Positions 1-9,499 of a DNA stretch of 64,000 bases are shown piece after piece. Below the pieces are notes generated by a model. That model was not told where the DNA came from, made no database searches, and worked only from the letters and a program-made list of their open reading frames with translations. The position numbers and the translations under genes are program-made. Every line of letters starts with the position of its first letter. The stretch's first letter is position 1. The stretch comes from an uncultured SAR86 cluster bacterium. GTDB lineage: Bacteria; Pseudomonadota; Gammaproteobacteria; Magnimaribacterales; D2472. The DNA is taken from contig CABXFU010000004.1 of the NCBI GenBank assembly GCA_902511575.1, forward strand, positions 1 to 64,000, given 5' to 3'.

Positions 1-57
1 GAAGAGACACAAACAGAAGAGTCTGAAGAAGAGTCTTCAGATGATGAGAAAAAATAG
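1..57 (+). CDS. rpsP: 30S ribosomal protein S16, C-terminal end (partial)
   Basis: Frame 1 is open from the window edge to a TAG at 55-57 and encodes an 18-residue, almost entirely acidic tail (EETQTEESEEESSDDEKK). No conserved S16 core is visible. The assignment rests on position, because rpsP directly precedes rimM-trmD-rplS in gammaproteobacteria and the rimM start overlaps this stop. An acidic tail is not part of the short E. coli S16; it parallels the acidic extension on L19 three genes downstream. The 5' part lies outside the window. Confidence 0.7.
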   Translation, partial: EETQTEESEEESSDDEKK

Positions 58-580
58 TTCAGTCGATCTTTCACTTTTTCTCCTAATTGCCAAAATAGGC
101 AAGACAAGAGGTCTCAAGGGCGAGTTTTTTCTTAGATCATTTGCTCAAAACCCAGAGGCGCTATTTTCTTTTAAGAAATTCTATGCTCTTTCATCATCTA
201 AAATGCAAGAAGTGCAGTTTGAATTCATGAAACAAAATAATGCAAATATTGTTGCAAAACTTAAATCTATTAATGATATTGATGAGATCAAGGCGTTTGG
301 TCAAAAAGACATATTTATACTGAAATCAGAGCTACCTGAATTAGAAGTTAACGAAGCTTATTGGTTTGAGTTAGAGGGTATGCAAATTATAAACCTTGAA
401 GGATGCCATCTTGGTCAAGTCCAGGAAGTGAATAATTTTGGAGCTAGCGATGTGCTAGCGGTCAAACCCAATAACAAACAAAAGAAAAATATTTTAATCC
501 CATTTATTAAAAATAGAGTAATTATTTCAATTAATAAATCAGAGAATTCAATTTTAGTTGATTGGCAGGAAGATTATTAA
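41..580 (+). CDS. rimM: 16S rRNA processing protein RimM
   Basis: RimM binds S19 in the 30S head and helps mature the 3' domain of 16S rRNA. The 179-residue product has the usual family length. An N-terminal beta-barrel opens with IAKIGKTRGLKGEF (about residues 17-30), and a PRC-barrel half follows from about residue 105 (EAYWFELEGM, then GQVQEVNNFGASDVLAV). Two adjacent ATGs at 41 and 44 can serve as start; both lie inside the end of rpsP, which implies translational coupling. The gene lies between rpsP and trmD as in E. coli. Confidence 0.95.
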   Translation: MMRKNSSVDLSLFLLIAKIGKTRGLKGEFFLRSFAQNPEALFSFKKFYALSSSKMQEVQFEFMKQNNANIVAKLKSINDIDEIKAFGQKDIFILKSELPELEVNEAYWFELEGMQIINLEGCHLGQVQEVNNFGASDVLAVKPNNKQKKNILIPFIKNRVIISINKSENSILVDWQEDY

Positions 581-585
581 GCCTT

Positions 586-1317
586 ATGAATATAAATATA
601 ATCACTTTATTTCCTGAAATATTTGAAGCACTAAATTATGGATTGCTTGGCCAAGCCATAAATAGAGAAGATATAAAAATTAATATTTTTAATTTACGAA
701 AACATCAAATTAATAAGCATGGTCAAGTTGATGACAAGCAATATGGTGGTGGACAGGGTATGGTGCTCATGGCAGAGCCTTTGGAGAAATCAATTAAGGA
801 TATTCCAGCTGATATCTTAGGCAAGGTAATTAACCTTTCTCCTCAGGGCAACCTTTTAAATCATGATAAATCAAAAGAGCTTTCCTCACTTGAAAGCATA
901 ACAATTATCTCAGGCAGGTATGAGGGAATTGATGAGAGATTTATTTCACAGTATGTTGATGAGGAAATTTCAATTGGTGACTTTGTTCTAAGTGGAGGAG
1001 AATTTGCTGCATTGAGCCTTATAGACTCATTATCAAGGTTTATTCCAGGAGTCATTGGTAATAAAAGATCCGTTGACCTTGATTCATTAAGTCAAGGTTT
1101 TTTAAAGGGGCCTGTGTTTACAAGACCAGAAAATTTTAACTCTGAGTCAGTACCAGAGGTATTATTGTCAGGAGATCATAAAAAAATACAAGAATGGAAA
1201 GACAATCAAGCTTTAATAAGAACTTTTGAAAGAAGACCTGAATTGTTAAAAAATATAAAATTAACAAAAAAACAAAAAAAACTCTTGGAAGATTTGGCTT
1301 CTAAGCGTATCCTATAG
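586..1317 (+). CDS. trmD: tRNA (guanine-N1)-methyltransferase TrmD
   Basis: TrmD methylates G37 of tRNAs that have G at position 36, using S-adenosylmethionine, and so prevents +1 frameshifting. The trefoil-knot SAM site is visible as [11 protein letters not shown] and [11 protein letters not shown]. The N-terminus [13 protein letters not shown] is typical. The ORF track starts at a TTG (562), but ATG 586 gives the family N-terminus, lies just after the rimM stop and follows an AGGA-like ribosome site; product 243 residues. The usual GGGPGM loop reads GGGQGM here. Confidence 0.96.
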   Translation: MNINIITLFPEIFEALNYGLLGQAINREDIKINIFNLRKHQINKHGQVDDKQYGGGQGMVLMAEPLEKSIKDIPADILGKVINLSPQGNLLNHDKSKELSSLESITIISGRYEGIDERFISQYVDEEISIGDFVLSGGEFAALSLIDSLSRFIPGVIGNKRSVDLDSLSQGFLKGPVFTRPENFNSESVPEVLLSGDHKKIQEWKDNQALIRTFERRPELLKNIKLTKKQKKLLEDLASKRIL

Positions 1318-1337
1318 CTCATTTTTTAGGCAAAATC

Positions 1338-1961
1338 ATGGCAGATAAAGATAACGAAAATTTAGATACAACAACAACTGAAAATGTTGATGTAAAAGAA
1401 ACTGTATCAGAGGAATCATCATCTGAAGAAGCATCTGTGGGAGCTACAGAATCCTCTGAAGTTTCGCCAGAAGAGTCAGTAGCGGAAGAAGCTCATTCAG
1501 ATGAAGACTCAGTATCAGATGCTCCTATAGAAGAAGCATCTACAACTGATGAATCCGCGGCAGATGATCAGCCTGAAGAAGCATCTGTTGCAGTAACAAC
1601 TGATGAAAGAACACCTGCACAAATCATTGAATCATTTGAGGCAGACCAATTAAAAGATGACATCCCATCATTCAGACCTGGCGACACGGTTGTAGTATCT
1701 GTAAAAGTCAGAGAAGGAGATAGAACTAGACTCCAGGCTTTTGAAGGGGTGGTTATGAATATTAAAAATGCTGGCTTAAATTCTGCATTTATAGTTAGAA
1801 AAATTTCCAGTGGTATAGGTGTTGAAAGAACTTTTCAACTTCATAGCCCAATGATTGATTCCATTTCTGTTAAAAGAAAAGGTGATGTTAGGCAAGCAAA
1901 GCTTTATTACCTCAGAGAAAGATCAGGACGATCTGCAAGAATCAAAGAAAGATTAGATTAA
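1338..1961 (+). CDS. rplS: 50S ribosomal protein L19 with long acidic N-terminal extension
   Basis: L19 sits at the 30S-50S interface. The conserved protein starts near residue 95 ([23 protein letters not shown]) and runs to the normal end [18 protein letters not shown]. Before it are about 93 extra residues made almost only of E, S, D, A, T and V, with no aromatic residue and a recurring EEAS element. E. coli L19 is about 115 residues; this product is 207. ATG 1338 has AGGCAAAATC ahead of it, and no ATG lies near the start of the core, so the extension is probably translated. Last gene of the rpsP operon. Confidence 0.95.
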   Translation: MADKDNENLDTTTTENVDVKETVSEESSSEEASVGATESSEVSPEESVAEEAHSDEDSVSDAPIEEASTTDESAADDQPEEASVAVTTDERTPAQIIESFEADQLKDDIPSFRPGDTVVVSVKVREGDRTRLQAFEGVVMNIKNAGLNSAFIVRKISSGIGVERTFQLHSPMIDSISVKRKGDVRQAKLYYLRERSGRSARIKERLD

Positions 1962-1965
1962 TCTT

Positions 1966-2868
1966 ATGTCTTCTGACTTAAAAAAGGATCCATTAGTAGA
2001 TTCTTTTTTATCATCCTTGCGACTTGAGAAAGGCTTATCTGAAAATACGATAAAAGCTTATTCAAATGACTGCCAGGCTTTTAAAAAATGGTTGTTTTTA
2101 AAACAAAGATGTGACCCTATGGATTCAACTGAATCTGACATAGAAAATTATCTTAAGTATTTGAAAGGCGTCAATCTATCCAATTCTACAATTAATAGAA
2201 AACTATCATCTTTAAAACATTTTTTTAATTATTTAAGCAAAACAAAACTTTTAAAATTTAATCCTGTTGTAAATATATCAGGACCCAAGAAAAGTATGTC
2301 ACTTCCAAAATCTCTATCAATCATTGACATAAATAGCTTAATCGATGCTCCAGACTGCTCTAACTTTATCGGATTAAGGGATAGAGCTATGATTGAGCTA
2401 CTTTATGCCACAGGCGTCAGAATCAGTGAGCTGATTAATCTAGAATATAGCAATATTGATTTAAATAGATCTTTGATAAAGGTAATGGGCAAGGGCGGAA
2501 AAGAGCGAATGATTCCATTTGGAGATGATGCTCTCTCATGGCTAATTCATTACATAGAGTTCAGGCGAAAAAATAATCTATCGCTTAATTCACGAGATTT
2601 TTTTATTAGTCAACAAGGTAAGAAAATTACCCGACAGGCATTTTGGCACAGGATTAAGATTTATTTAAAAGCTTCAGGACTTTCCATGGATGTTTCTCCT
2701 CATACTCTCAGACATGCATTTGCAACACATTTATTAAATAATGGTGCAGACCTCAGATCAGTTCAAATGTTATTAGGTCATAGTGATCTATCCACAACTC
2801 AGATATATACTCACATTGCAAAACAAAGGCTAAGCGATATGGTCAAACAACATCATCCAAGAGGTTAA
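1966..2868 (+). CDS. xerD: Tyrosine recombinase XerD
   Basis: Site-specific recombinase that, with XerC, resolves chromosome dimers at dif under FtsK control. An N-terminal SAM-like core-binding domain (about 1-100) precedes the catalytic domain with all six active residues: R152 (TGVRISEL), K176 (MGKGGKER), H246 and R249 (HTLRHAFATH), H272 (LLGHSDLSTT) and nucleophile Y281 (QIYTHI). The end, KQHHPRG, matches XerD rather than XerC. It lies next to dsbC as in E. coli, which supports the symbol. Length 300 is normal. Confidence 0.93.
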   Translation: MSSDLKKDPLVDSFLSSLRLEKGLSENTIKAYSNDCQAFKKWLFLKQRCDPMDSTESDIENYLKYLKGVNLSNSTINRKLSSLKHFFNYLSKTKLLKFNPVVNISGPKKSMSLPKSLSIIDINSLIDAPDCSNFIGLRDRAMIELLYATGVRISELINLEYSNIDLNRSLIKVMGKGGKERMIPFGDDALSWLIHYIEFRRKNNLSLNSRDFFISQQGKKITRQAFWHRIKIYLKASGLSMDVSPHTLRHAFATHLLNNGADLRSVQMLLGHSDLSTTQIYTHIAKQRLSDMVKQHHPRG

Positions 2869-2874
2869 TTTTTA

Positions 2875-3585
2875 ATGAAGCGATTATTACTTATATTAAT
2901 TTTAATTTTTTCATCAGATATGAAATCTGATGAGCTTTTAATTGCATCAAAAATAAATGAAGTGCTTCCCGACGGAATGTCTGTTCAAAGCGTGAAAGAA
3001 TCTCAGATAGAAAATTTATTTATAGTTGATATTGGTGATTTACAACCTATTTATGCTTCGAAAAATGGAGAATTCTTTTTTTATGGCGAGCTATATGCTG
3101 TTAATGGAAATATGCTTCAAAACACAACAAAAGATGAGGTAAATTTAAAACGCAAAAGCATTTTAGATGAAACATTATCTGAGGATGATTTTATTAGCTT
3201 TAAATCTGAAAATGAAAAACATAGCGTTACTATTTTTACAGATGTTGATTGTGGTTACTGCAGAAAATTTCATAATGAAATTCAAGATTTTAATGATCTT
3301 GGTATAACGGTAAATTATGTTGCATTTCCAAGATCGGGATTGGATTCTGTTTCCTATAATAAAATTGTTACAGCTTGGTGCTCAAAAGATCCCAAAAGTG
3401 TTCTAACAAAAATGAAGCAAGGCCAAGATGTTCAGTTATCAATGTGCCAAAACCATCCAGTTGAAGCTCATTTTCTTCTAGGTCAAAAGATTGGCATTAC
3501 TGGTACTCCAGCTATAATTAAATCAAATGGAGAGCTGCTTCCAGGATACCTTCCTCCAGAAGAGCTATTAACTAGATTAAATTAA
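2875..3585 (+). CDS. dsbC: Thiol:disulfide interchange protein DsbC
   Basis: Periplasmic disulfide isomerase. A short N-terminal hydrophobic segment (LLLILILIFSS) serves as the export signal. An N-terminal dimerisation domain (about 20-85) and linker helix lead to a thioredoxin fold with CGYC at 126-129 and the cis-proline loop GITGTPAII (T211-P212). A second cysteine pair, C169 and C191, has the same 22-residue spacing as the structural disulfide of E. coli DsbC. Sits between xerD and hom, a common gammaproteobacterial order. DsbG is a less likely alternative. Confidence 0.92.
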   Translation: MKRLLLILILIFSSDMKSDELLIASKINEVLPDGMSVQSVKESQIENLFIVDIGDLQPIYASKNGEFFFYGELYAVNGNMLQNTTKDEVNLKRKSILDETLSEDDFISFKSENEKHSVTIFTDVDCGYCRKFHNEIQDFNDLGITVNYVAFPRSGLDSVSYNKIVTAWCSKDPKSVLTKMKQGQDVQLSMCQNHPVEAHFLLGQKIGITGTPAIIKSNGELLPGYLPPEELLTRLN

Positions 3586-3586
3586 T

Positions 3587-4840
3587 ATGGCTAAATTAAA
3601 AATAGGTATTTGCGGTTGGGGAAATGTTGCAACTGGATTATATGAGCAATTAGTTAATGGAGATGAGATTTATGCTGATTGGGAAATATGCTGTATCGGT
3701 GCGCGACGTGATAACCCAAAATGCAATCCAGGCTCAACAAAAATTTTAAGAGATATTTTCGAGGTAGTTGAAGAGGATATAGATGTTCTTGTTGAATTAA
3801 TCGGTGGAGTTGAGATAGCTAAAGATTTAATTACGCGAGCGCTTAGTTCAGGCAAACATGTTGTCACTGCAAATAAAGCGGTGATTTTTGAGCATGGTGA
3901 AGAGCTAATTAATTTAGCAAAAAAAAATAATGTTGAGCTATTATTTGAATCTGCTGTTTGCGCAGGTACTCCTGCCATTAAGATGTTTTCAAATGATTTA
4001 ACCGCAAATAAAATTTCTAAAGTTGCAGGAATGCTAAATGGGACAACTAATTTTATATTAAGCAATATGGAAGAAGGGGCCTCTTATGAATCTGTTTTGC
4101 AGGAAGCTCAAGAAAAGGGATATGCTGAACCTGATCCAAGTTTAGATGTGAATGGAACTGATGCTGCGCACAAAATTGGAATTCTTGCAGCTTTAGCTTT
4201 TAATAGTGGCCTTCCTGCACCTAGTTTTTATGTTGAAGGTATAGAAGATATTCAATCTCAGGACTTTACATATGCGAATGATTTTCATTTGACCGTTAAG
4301 CATTTGGCTGTTGCTAAATTAAATGATGAAGGAATCGAATTAAGGAGCCACCCAGTGATGCTTAGCAAGGACTCAAGTTTGGCAGGATTAAAGGGTGTAA
4401 GGAATGGCATTCAATTTGATACTAACCTATTAGGAGAATTTCATGTTGCAGGTTCTGGTGCTGGACGAGAGTCAACTGCATCTGGATTAATCTCTGACAT
4501 ATTTGCGCTTTCAAGGTCGAATGGATCTTCTCCTATGCGCTATCCAGATTTTTCTAAAAAACCTAATCTGCTCAACTTTGATGATTTAGTTTTTAAATAC
4601 TATGTTTATTTAGAAGTTAAAGATGAGCCTGGTGTTTTAGCGTTAATTAGTAAAATATTTGCAGATCAAAGTATTGGTTTTGATAAGGTTATTCAAAAAG
4701 ATCAACTAGGTAATGGCAATGTTCCAGTGGTAATTTTTACTGACCCAATTGTTGAAAATGAGATGCAAACCGCCTTAAAAGATTTAAAAAATAATCCAGT
4801 TATTTTAAGCTCTAAAATTATTAGAATTGAGGACCTTTAA
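3587..4840 (+). CDS. hom: Homoserine dehydrogenase
   Basis: NAD(P)H-dependent reduction of aspartate semialdehyde to homoserine, the branch to threonine and methionine. The Rossmann motif GICGWGNVATG (about 7-17), the signature GTTNFILSNM and the catalytic-domain segment EAQEKGYAEPDPSLDVNGTD are present. A C-terminal ACT domain (YYVYLEVKDEPGVLALIS, about 340-417) suggests allosteric control by threonine. This is the monofunctional form without fused aspartokinase, 417 residues. It starts one base after dsbC and its stop overlaps the thrC start (TAATG). Confidence 0.96.
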   Translation: MAKLKIGICGWGNVATGLYEQLVNGDEIYADWEICCIGARRDNPKCNPGSTKILRDIFEVVEEDIDVLVELIGGVEIAKDLITRALSSGKHVVTANKAVIFEHGEELINLAKKNNVELLFESAVCAGTPAIKMFSNDLTANKISKVAGMLNGTTNFILSNMEEGASYESVLQEAQEKGYAEPDPSLDVNGTDAAHKIGILAALAFNSGLPAPSFYVEGIEDIQSQDFTYANDFHLTVKHLAVAKLNDEGIELRSHPVMLSKDSSLAGLKGVRNGIQFDTNLLGEFHVAGSGAGRESTASGLISDIFALSRSNGSSPMRYPDFSKKPNLLNFDDLVFKYYVYLEVKDEPGVLALISKIFADQSIGFDKVIQKDQLGNGNVPVVIFTDPIVENEMQTALKDLKNNPVILSSKIIRIEDL

Positions 4841-6216
4841 TGCTTTTTCACTCAACCAGAGGTAAAGATTCTGATAAAGACTTTGCATCCATTCTCATGC
4901 AAGGTCTTGCTAAGGATGGTGGCCTCTTTATGCCTGATTATTGGCCTCAAATAGATTTAGACGAAATTAAGTCTAAGACATCATTTGTAGAGATAGCTAA
5001 ATGTGTAGTACCTTTATTTACTTCATCATCTTTCTCTTATGATGAGACGATCAGAATAGTTGAATCTACTTGGCATGATTTTGAACATCAAGATCTGATT
5101 GGCATAAGAGAATTTAATTCAGTATCAATTCTTGAGCTCTTTCATGGCCCCACTGCGGCATTTAAAGATTTTGGGCTTCAGCTTGCTGCAGCCTTTTTTA
5201 ATAAGGTCTTAGAGTCTGAAAATAAAACTGCAATTGTTCTCGGAGCAACATCTGGTGACACCGGCTCAGCAGCAATTGATGCATGCAAGAGTTATGAAAG
5301 AATTAAGAGCTTTATTATGCTTCCGAATGGCAATATGTCAGAAGTTCAACGAAGACAAATGAGTACCATCAAGTCTTCGAACGTTTTTGCTCTAAGAATT
5401 AATGGAACATTTGATGATTGCCAAGACTTGGTAAAGCTTGCTTTCAAACAGCGTGATTTTTTGAAAACCGATCAATATTTATTAGCAGTTAATTCAATAA
5501 ATTGGACTCGAATTATCGGTCAAATTTGTTATTACTTTTATGCTTATAATCAACTGCATCAAAAAGGAAATCTAAGCTTCTCCATCCCAACAGGAAATTT
5601 TGGTAACGTATTTGCTTGTTACTCTGCTCATAAAATGGGTTTGCCTATCAACAAAATTTCAGTTGCTGTAAATGATAATGATATTTTACATCGATTCTTC
5701 AGCAGTAATGATTATTCCAAAAAATTGGTTCATGAAACCATATCTCCTAGCATGGATATTAGCGTAGCTAGTAACTTTGAAAGGCTGGTATATGACTTCT
5801 TCTTGAACAGGGACTCATCTAAATGTGCAAAAATGTTTGATAACTTTCCAATTAAACCTATAGAGCTAGATGTTGAAACTTGGCAAAGGAAAGATAGTCT
5901 TTTCTCATCCAGCAAAGTTGATGATTTGGAAACTACAAAAACTATTCAAGAAATATATCAGGTAAATGGTTATATCTTAGATCCACATACTGCCGTTGCA
6001 GCTGTTGAGGCTATTAAGAAAAGCGATTCAAGCAATCATTTTGTTGTTCTATCTACTGCTCATCCAGCAAAGTTCCCAAAAGTGTACGAAGAATTAAACA
6101 TAGAAATAAATTCACTGCCTGCTGCATTAAGTGGTCTCTTTAAAAAAGAAGAGCATTTGCATTCTTTTGATTCGGACTATAATCAAGTTACTGATTTTAT
6201 TAAACTTAATAATTAA
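4840..6216 (+). CDS. thrC: Threonine synthase
   Basis: PLP enzyme converting O-phosphohomoserine to threonine, the step after homoserine kinase. The PLP lysine is in GPTAAFKDFGLQLAAAFF and the cofactor phosphate loop in GATSGDTGSAAIDA. Length 458 fits the long gammaproteobacterial/yeast-like class. The start codon overlaps the hom stop, so the two are probably translationally coupled. The homoserine kinase (thrB) is not in the window. Confidence 0.96.
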   Translation: MLFHSTRGKDSDKDFASILMQGLAKDGGLFMPDYWPQIDLDEIKSKTSFVEIAKCVVPLFTSSSFSYDETIRIVESTWHDFEHQDLIGIREFNSVSILELFHGPTAAFKDFGLQLAAAFFNKVLESENKTAIVLGATSGDTGSAAIDACKSYERIKSFIMLPNGNMSEVQRRQMSTIKSSNVFALRINGTFDDCQDLVKLAFKQRDFLKTDQYLLAVNSINWTRIIGQICYYFYAYNQLHQKGNLSFSIPTGNFGNVFACYSAHKMGLPINKISVAVNDNDILHRFFSSNDYSKKLVHETISPSMDISVASNFERLVYDFFLNRDSSKCAKMFDNFPIKPIELDVETWQRKDSLFSSSKVDDLETTKTIQEIYQVNGYILDPHTAVAAVEAIKKSDSSNHFVVLSTAHPAKFPKVYEELNIEINSLPAALSGLFKKEEHLHSFDSDYNQVTDFIKLNN

Positions 6217-6225
6217 ATATTTTTT

Positions 6226-6804
6226 ATGAACACTCCAAAGATAGTCCAAGCATCAATTATTGATTTGCACAAAGTGAAGGGAGTTTTAACGCTTGGCTTT
6301 GCCTCTGATGCGCTATTGAGATGGGTTTTTCCTGATGCATCTTCATATCTGAAGAGTTTTGCTATTTGGATGGAAGAATTTTCAAAAATTTCTTTTGATA
6401 ACAATATTGTTTACTCAGAAGAGAATTTTTATGGATCTGCTCTATGGCATCCTCCTGGGGTTGAGTTCGATAATTCAGCGTTAGAGCCAACTTTTGACTC
6501 TATTCCGTTAGATCGGATCGAGGTAGTTATAAAGTTTTTTGAAGAATTTGAAAAATATCACCCTGAAGATGCATGGTACTTGCCATTCATTGCTGTTGAC
6601 CCAGCTCAACAAAGAAAAGGTATAGGATCCTTTTTACTAAAAGAGGCTTTGAAGATGATTGATGAGAGAGGGGACAGGGCTTACCTGGAAGCATCTAATG
6701 AGCAGAATAAAGCTTTGTATGAAAGGCATGGATTTGTAGAAATTGGTAGAGTGCAATTTGAAGACTCACCTCCTGCTTTTCCTATGATTAGAGAAGCGCA
6801 ATAA
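6226..6804 (+). CDS. GNAT-family N-acetyltransferase
   Basis: The acetyl-CoA pyrophosphate loop QQRKGIGSFLLKEAL (about residues 126-140) and the following NEQNKALYERHGF strand-helix identify a GNAT fold. The N-terminal third (about 1-90) is less conserved and probably sets substrate choice, which cannot be read from sequence. Length 192. It starts 9 bases after thrC and could be cotranscribed with it; the role in that context is unknown. The ORF on the opposite strand (6213-6404) is a shadow. Confidence 0.85.
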   Translation: MNTPKIVQASIIDLHKVKGVLTLGFASDALLRWVFPDASSYLKSFAIWMEEFSKISFDNNIVYSEENFYGSALWHPPGVEFDNSALEPTFDSIPLDRIEVVIKFFEEFEKYHPEDAWYLPFIAVDPAQQRKGIGSFLLKEALKMIDERGDRAYLEASNEQNKALYERHGFVEIGRVQFEDSPPAFPMIREAQ

Positions 6805-6902
6805 ATTTATTGTTAATTCTCTAAAATAATTTTTTTAAGTAAGCATATCTTTATCTCATTAGCTATTTCATAGACTCGATAAAGATATTAAAATGCAACT
6901 CT

Positions 6903-7998
6903 ATGGAAATAGGTGAAATAAAATCAATCCTTAATGATCTCAGAGATCGCATGAATGATCTCCGGGGGCATCTTTGACGTTGCTCAAAAACAAAGTTCTT
7001 TAGAAGATATTCATTCAAAACTGTCTGACGAGTCAACTTGGTCTAATTTAGAGCTATCGCAGTCTCTTAATAAAGAAAAAGCAGATCTAGAAAAATTTTT
7101 AGATCTTTTTTTGTCAGTTGATGAAGCAATCAGCGATAGTCTCGATTTTCTAGATATTGCAATAGAAGAATCAGATGACGCATCTATAAATGAAATTAAT
7201 GAGGAGGCCCAAGCTCTTATTTCAAGTGTAGAAGACCTAGAATTTAATAGAATGTTTTCTAACAAAATGGATCCTAACTCAGCGTTTATTGATATCCAAT
7301 CTGGTTCAGGTGGAACCGAGGCTCAAGATTGGGCTGACATGCTTCTTAGAATGTATACAAGATGGGCTGAAAAACATGAATTTTCTGTTTCTGTAATTGA
7401 GCATTCTCCTGGAGAAGTTGCTGGAATAAAATCAGCCTCGTTATTGATTAAAGGGAGTTATGCGTATGGGTGGCTCAGAACAGAAACAGGAGTCCATAGA
7501 TTGGTAAGGAAATCACCATTTGATTCTGGCAGCAGAAGACACACATCCTTTGCATCAGTGTTTATTTCTCCAGAAATTGACGAATCAATTGAGGTTGAAT
7601 TGAACCCTGCTGATGTTCGAATAGATACTTACAGAGCTTCTGGAGCTGGTGGCCAACATGTCAACAAAACAGATTCAGCAGTACGTTTAACCCATGCTCC
7701 CACAGGGACGGTTGTTCAGTGTCAGAATGATCGATCTCAACATAAAAATAAAGATAATGCTTTTAAGCAGCTTAAATCAAAACTTTATGAGCTAGAATTG
7801 CAAAAGCAGAAAGATGAACAACAGGTATTGGAAGACAGTAAGTCTGATATTGGTTGGGGAAGCCAAATTCGTTCATACGTTTTAGATCAATCTCGTATTA
7901 AAGACTTAAGAACCAACCTTGAAAGTGGTAATATCTCTTCAATCCTAGATGGAGATATAGATATATTTATTAAAGCTAGTCTAACCCAGGGAGTATAA
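6903..7998 (+). CDS. prfB: Peptide chain release factor 2 (programmed +1 frameshift)
   Basis: RF2 releases peptides at UGA and UAA. The zero frame starts at ATG 6903 (MEIGEIKSILNDL) and runs 24 codons to a TGA at 6975-6977. Skipping its T moves into the frame listed as ORF 6955-7998 (DVAQKQSSLEDIH), giving 364 residues, the usual RF2 length. The GGQ catalytic motif is in SGAGGQHVNKTDSA and the SPF stop-recognition tripeptide in VRKSPFDSG. An ORF caller alone gives a false N-terminus (MISGGIF). The stop abuts lysS, as in E. coli. Confidence 0.97.
6963..6978 (+). promoter_or_regulatory. prfB: RF2 autoregulatory +1 frameshift site
   Basis: The bases CGGGGGCATCTTTGAC contain a Shine-Dalgarno-like GGGGG six bases upstream of the slippery CTT-TGA-C. 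This is the same arrangement as the E. coli prfB site. When RF2 is scarce, the ribosome pauses at UGA and shifts +1; when RF2 is ample it terminates after 24 codons. Confidence 0.96.
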
Positions 7999-9489
7999 AT
8001 GAGTGATTCAAATATTGGCGGCGAAGCTTCTATCTTAGAAGAAAGAAGAAGAAAGCTTGAGGAGCTTAGAGAGCACAATATAGCTTATGTAAATAATTAC
8101 ACTCCTACTAACAAAGCTCAGGAATTGCATGATGCTCATGGACAGCTGAGCAAAGAGGAGCTTGAAAATAAAAAGATTACTAATTTATCTGTTGCTGGAA
8201 GAATAGTCCTTAAAAGGGTTATGGGTAATGCCAGTTTCGTAACAATTAGAGATGGTTCTGGTGATATTCAGGTATACATTAGTAAGAATAATATAGATCC
8301 TGAGCTATATAAAAATTTTAAATCTTGGGACCTTGGAGATATTATCGGCATAACTGGCAATTTATTTAAAACGAAAACAGAAGAGCTAACAATTGAGGCC
8401 CATTCAATTATTCTAATCACCAAATCGCTTAGACCAATGCCAGAAAAGCATAAAGGCTTAGCTGATATTGAAATTAAATATCGACAAAGATATTTAGATT
8501 TAATGAGTAGCCCTGAATCCAGGGAGATTTTTATTAAGCGCTCTAAAATTGTTTCATCCATAAGATCTTCAATGCTGGAAGATGGTTTTCTTGAGGTAGA
8601 AACACCTATGATGCACTCCATACCTGGAGGAGCTGTTGCTAAGCCTTTCATCACAAAACACAACGCTCTTGATAGAGAGCTTTTTTTACGGATTGCTCCT
8701 GAACTTCATCTTAAAAGGTTGCTGGTTGGTGGTTTTGATAAGGTATTTGAGATTAATAGAAGCTTCAGAAATGAAGGCCTATCAACGAGACATAATCCTG
8801 AATTTACGATGCTAGAGTTTTATGCCGCTTTTGCTACATTTAATGGAACTATAGACTTTGCTGAGAAAATTATTAAGTCAGCATCAGAGGCAGTAGGAAA
8901 TAATAGTAAAATTGAATGGGATGGTGACAAAATAGACCTCTCAAATTTTTCTACTAAAACTCTTAATGATTTAGTAATAGAGCATAACTCTGATCTATGC
9001 GCTGACGATTTAATGAATTTAGATAAGCTTAGGAGTTACTCTAAATCAATCAAAATGCCCTATAAGGATTCATGGGGTGTGGGGAAAGTTTTGTTAGAAA
9101 TTTTTGAAAAATCAGTTGAAGCCAATCTTATTCAGCCAACTTTCGTTACAGAGTATCCTGTAGAGGTTTCACCCTTGTCTAGAAGAAATAATGAAAATCC
9201 ATCAATTGCTGACAGATTTGAGTTATTTATTGGTGGCAAAGAAATTGCCAATGGTTTCTGTGAGCTAAATGATCCTGATGACCAGGCGGAAAGATTCAAG
9301 GAGCAGGTTAAAGCAAAAGCAGATGGTGATGATGAGGCTATGGGCTATGACGAAGACTATATTACTGCTTTGGAGCATGGCATGCCTCCTGCGGTAGGGG
9401 TTGGTGTTGGGGTAGACAGATTAGTTATGATGCTAACAAATCAAAGCTCTATAAGAGATGTGATTTTATTTCCTCAATTAAAGTCTTAA
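7999..9489 (+). CDS. lysS: Lysyl-tRNA synthetase, class II
   Basis: Charges tRNA-Lys. An N-terminal OB-fold anticodon-binding domain (about 60-150, with VAGRIVLKRVMGNASFVTIRDGSG) precedes the class II catalytic core. Motif 2 is FRNEGLSTRHNPEFTMLEFY and motif 3 is GVGVGVDRLVMMLT. Length 496, close to E. coli LysS. ATG 7999 directly follows the prfB TAA, so the two are one operon. Confidence 0.97.
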   Translation: MSDSNIGGEASILEERRRKLEELREHNIAYVNNYTPTNKAQELHDAHGQLSKEELENKKITNLSVAGRIVLKRVMGNASFVTIRDGSGDIQVYISKNNIDPELYKNFKSWDLGDIIGITGNLFKTKTEELTIEAHSIILITKSLRPMPEKHKGLADIEIKYRQRYLDLMSSPESREIFIKRSKIVSSIRSSMLEDGFLEVETPMMHSIPGGAVAKPFITKHNALDRELFLRIAPELHLKRLLVGGFDKVFEINRSFRNEGLSTRHNPEFTMLEFYAAFATFNGTIDFAEKIIKSASEAVGNNSKIEWDGDKIDLSNFSTKTLNDLVIEHNSDLCADDLMNLDKLRSYSKSIKMPYKDSWGVGKVLLEIFEKSVEANLIQPTFVTEYPVEVSPLSRRNNENPSIADRFELFIGGKEIANGFCELNDPDDQAERFKEQVKAKADGDDEAMGYDEDYITALEHGMPPAVGVGVGVDRLVMMLTNQSSIRDVILFPQLKS

Positions 9490-9499
9490 CCTATCAATT

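Noticed and set aside
6955-7998. Possible frameshift error or pseudogene in prfB
   Set aside because: The site is the canonical RF2 +1 recoding signal (GGGGG spacer, CTT-TGA-C) and both frames match RF2, so it is functional recoding.
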